Notes under the pieces: model-generated
The model's database searches: none
What the model saw: only the letters and a program-made list of their open reading frames with translations
What the model was told of the DNA's origin: nothing
Assembly (NCBI GenBank): GCA_900551335.1
Contig: URVO01000083.1
Location: forward strand, 1 to 6,201
Reading direction: 5' to 3'
DNA length: 6,201 nucleotides
Source of the DNA: an uncultured Phascolarctobacterium sp.
GTDB lineage: Bacteria > Bacillota > Negativicutes > Acidaminococcales > Acidaminococcaceae
Made by a program: the position numbers and the translations under genes
Shown: one piece after another, positions 4,846 to 6,201 of the stretch
Layout of the letters: every line of letters starts with the position of its first letter
How positions within the stretch are numbered: the stretch's first letter is position 1

Positions 4846-5787
4846 TTATTTGTGTGCGCTGAGCAGAATCTTTTCGCACAGCTCCGGGAAGGAAATGCCC
4901 ACAGCAGCGGCAGCCTTCGGCACGAGGCTCGTCGCCGTCATGCCAGGGACAGTGTTGGCCTCGAGCACATAGGCTACGCCGTCCTCGCCGAGGATAGCGT
5001 CCACGCGTGCTACGCCGGACAGACCCAGCAGCTTATAGGTATCCTTGGCAACGCCCTGGATATAAGCGGTGGTTGCTTCATCGAACGGAGCCGGGCAGTG
5101 ATAATCTGTCGCACCCTTGGTATATTTGGAATGGAAATCGTAGGCACCGGAGTGCGGCGCAATCCAGATAACAGGCAGTGCCTTCGGCTCGCCGTCCTCC
5201 TCCATCATGGAGATGGTCAGCTCCTTGCCATGGATGCACTTTTCTGCGAGTACGTTTTGCGAATACTTGAAGGAATCCTCCAGTGCAGGCACAACCTCCT
5301 CCGCAGTCTTCGGAATGGTTACGCCGATGCTGGAGCCCTGCGTTGCTGCCTTGATAACCACCGGCAGCCCAAACTCGGCCACGATTTTGTCAGCCAAAGC
5401 ATTTAAATCACCTGCATCCTGCTTGTTGATAATCATGCAGGGAGCAGTAGGAATGCCTGCGGACTGCAGATAACGCTTGGTAGCAGATTTATCCATAGAT
5501 ACAGCGCTTGCCAGCACGCCGCAGCCAGTATACGGCATTCCGGCAGCCTCGAGGATGCTCTGCAGGCGGCCGTCCTCGCCGTACATTCCATGTACAGCGT
5601 TGAAGACAACCTTCGCATCCATTGCACGCAAATCATTGATCAGGTTGGCCGGGTCAAGCTCCAGCTCCTTAGCATTATAGCCCTTTTCACGCAGAGCGCC
5701 GGCAATAGCGCCACCGGTTACACGGGAAATCTCGGCTTCAGAAGAAGGGCCGCCCAGAACAACTGCTACTACATCCTGTTTATTCAT
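4846..5787 (-). CDS. ddl: D-alanine--D-alanine ligase
   Basis: The protein has 313 residues, typical for the shorter DdlB type. It joins two D-Ala with ATP in the cytoplasm to make the dipeptide added by MurF. The N-terminal domain has GGPSSEAEIS with E17 (E. coli DdlB E15) and HGMYGEDGRLQ (66-76). The ATP-grasp part has VVIKAATQGSSIGV with K146 and S152, Y229 in DYHCPAPF, R261 and D263 in GVARVDAI, and E276 and N278 in LEANTVPGMTATSLVP. The tyrosine at 229 fits D-Ala-D-Ala rather than D-Ala-D-lactate synthesis. The common KPxxEGSS loop reads KAATQGSS here, with Pro and Glu replaced by Ala and Gln. The ATG at 5785-5787 overlaps the murC end by 8 nt, with a GGAG ribosome site 10 nt upstream, suggesting coupled translation. 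Confidence 0.97.
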   Translation of the reverse strand: MNKQDVVAVVLGGPSSEAEISRVTGGAIAGALREKGYNAKELELDPANLINDLRAMDAKVVFNAVHGMYGEDGRLQSILEAAGMPYTGCGVLASAVSMDKSATKRYLQSAGIPTAPCMIINKQDAGDLNALADKIVAEFGLPVVIKAATQGSSIGVTIPKTAEEVVPALEDSFKYSQNVLAEKCIHGKELTISMMEEDGEPKALPVIWIAPHSGAYDFHSKYTKGATDYHCPAPFDEATTAYIQGVAKDTYKLLGLSGVARVDAILGEDGVAYVLEANTVPGMTATSLVPKAAAAVGISFPELCEKILLSAHK

Positions 5788-6201
5788 TTTTATTTCGCTC
5801 CAATTCTCTAACTAATTCTTCGCCAATTTTAAATACATCACCAGCGCCGATGGTCATAACCAGATCACCCTCGCTGACAATCCCCTCAAGATATTCCTCA
5901 GCCTTGGTCAGTCTGCCGATGTACTTGACATCCTGTCCGGTTGCGGCCTTGATGCCCTCCGCCAGATGCATGCTGCTTACGCCGGGGATCGGGTCCTCGC
6001 TTGCCGCGTAGATATCCGTGATAATCAGCTCGTCGCAATCCTTAAAGCATTGGCAGAACTCATCAAACAGCAGCTTGGTACGAGTGTAGCGGTGTGGCTG
6101 GAATACGCACAGAAGTCTTGCCGGCTTCGTCTGACGCGCAGCCTTCAGCGTTACGCCGATTTCCGTCGGATGATGCGCATAATCATCAACCACCCACACG
6201 C
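5780..6201 (-). CDS. murC: UDP-N-acetylmuramate--L-alanine ligase MurC, C-terminal part
   Basis: The gene is cut by the right window edge; about 140 of the usual 450 or so residues are present. The visible part is the C-terminal Mur ligase domain. It starts just before the signature VVDDYAHHPTEI, followed by LLCVFQPHRYTRTKLLFDEF, ITDIYAASEDPIPGV, and a terminal VMTIGAGDVFKIGEEL block. The DDYAHHPTE and QPHRYTR pair is characteristic of MurC (or the related Mpl) rather than MurD, MurE or MurF. The context beside ddl and ftsQ favours MurC. The enzyme adds L-Ala to UDP-MurNAc with ATP in the cytoplasm, the first peptide step of peptidoglycan synthesis. Its stop codon lies within the ddl start region (8-nt overlap). 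In many clusters murB follows murC; here ddl does. Confidence 0.95.
   Translation of the reverse strand, partial: VWVVDDYAHHPTEIGVTLKAARQTKPARLLCVFQPHRYTRTKLLFDEFCQCFKDCDELIITDIYAASEDPIPGVSSMHLAEGIKAATGQDVKYIGRLTKAEEYLEGIVSEGDLVMTIGAGDVFKIGEELVRELERNKNE

Noticed and set aside
1..6201. CRISPR array, tRNA, rRNA, insertion sequence or defence system
   Set aside because: No spaced identical repeats, no cloverleaf or rRNA-like segment, no transposase motif and no recognisable defence domain was seen on either strand.

Overview
The window comes from a low-to-mid GC Bacillota genome, and every gene I can support is on the minus strand. The end of the division and cell-wall (dcw) cluster fills the right three quarters. 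Two things point to Bacillota: a DUF881 protein and the small basic protein Sbp next to ftsQ/divIB and ftsZ. No sporulation genes (spoIIGA, sigE, sigG) lie between ftsZ and nrdR, where many spore-forming clostridia keep them. Protein style and layout suggest a non-sporulating Negativicutes lineage, perhaps an Acidaminococcaceae/Phascolarctobacterium relative. That placement is inference and not proven by the sequence.

Reading in the direction of transcription (right to left): the C-terminal third of murC (cut by the window edge), ddl, ftsQ/divIB, a DUF881 gene, sbp, ftsZ and nrdR. Spacing is tight. murC and ddl overlap by 8 nt, DUF881 and sbp overlap by an ATGA, and ftsZ and nrdR are 25 nt apart. 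They probably form one operon, or one operon with an internal break at the 152-nt spacer before ftsZ. Together they cover late peptidoglycan precursor synthesis (MurC adds L-Ala, Ddl makes D-Ala-D-Ala), septal assembly (FtsQ, probably Sbp and DUF881 at the membrane, the FtsZ ring) and control of dNTP synthesis (NrdR). No ftsA lies between ftsQ and ftsZ, and no murB lies between murC and ddl.

The dcw block ends in two consecutive intrinsic terminators on the minus strand (1101-1158 and 921-970). Between them is about 130 nt of AT-rich DNA with only a start-less hydrophobic reading frame. Next come two GC-rich hairpins (851-897), a run of eight C and an AT-rich promoter-like segment with a 10-bp direct repeat.

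The left end is a separate unit: a small XRE-type DNA-binding protein, a double-hairpin repeat-like element, and the N-terminal part of a CpsB/YwqE-type PHP-fold tyrosine phosphatase running off the window. This looks like the head of an exopolysaccharide or capsule locus with its own regulator.

I found no rRNA, tRNA, CRISPR array, insertion sequence or clear new defence or mobile system. The most unusual features are the missing ftsA, the repeated GGTTAAG motif in the ftsZ leader, and the stacked hairpins and repeats between nrdR and the phosphatase gene.
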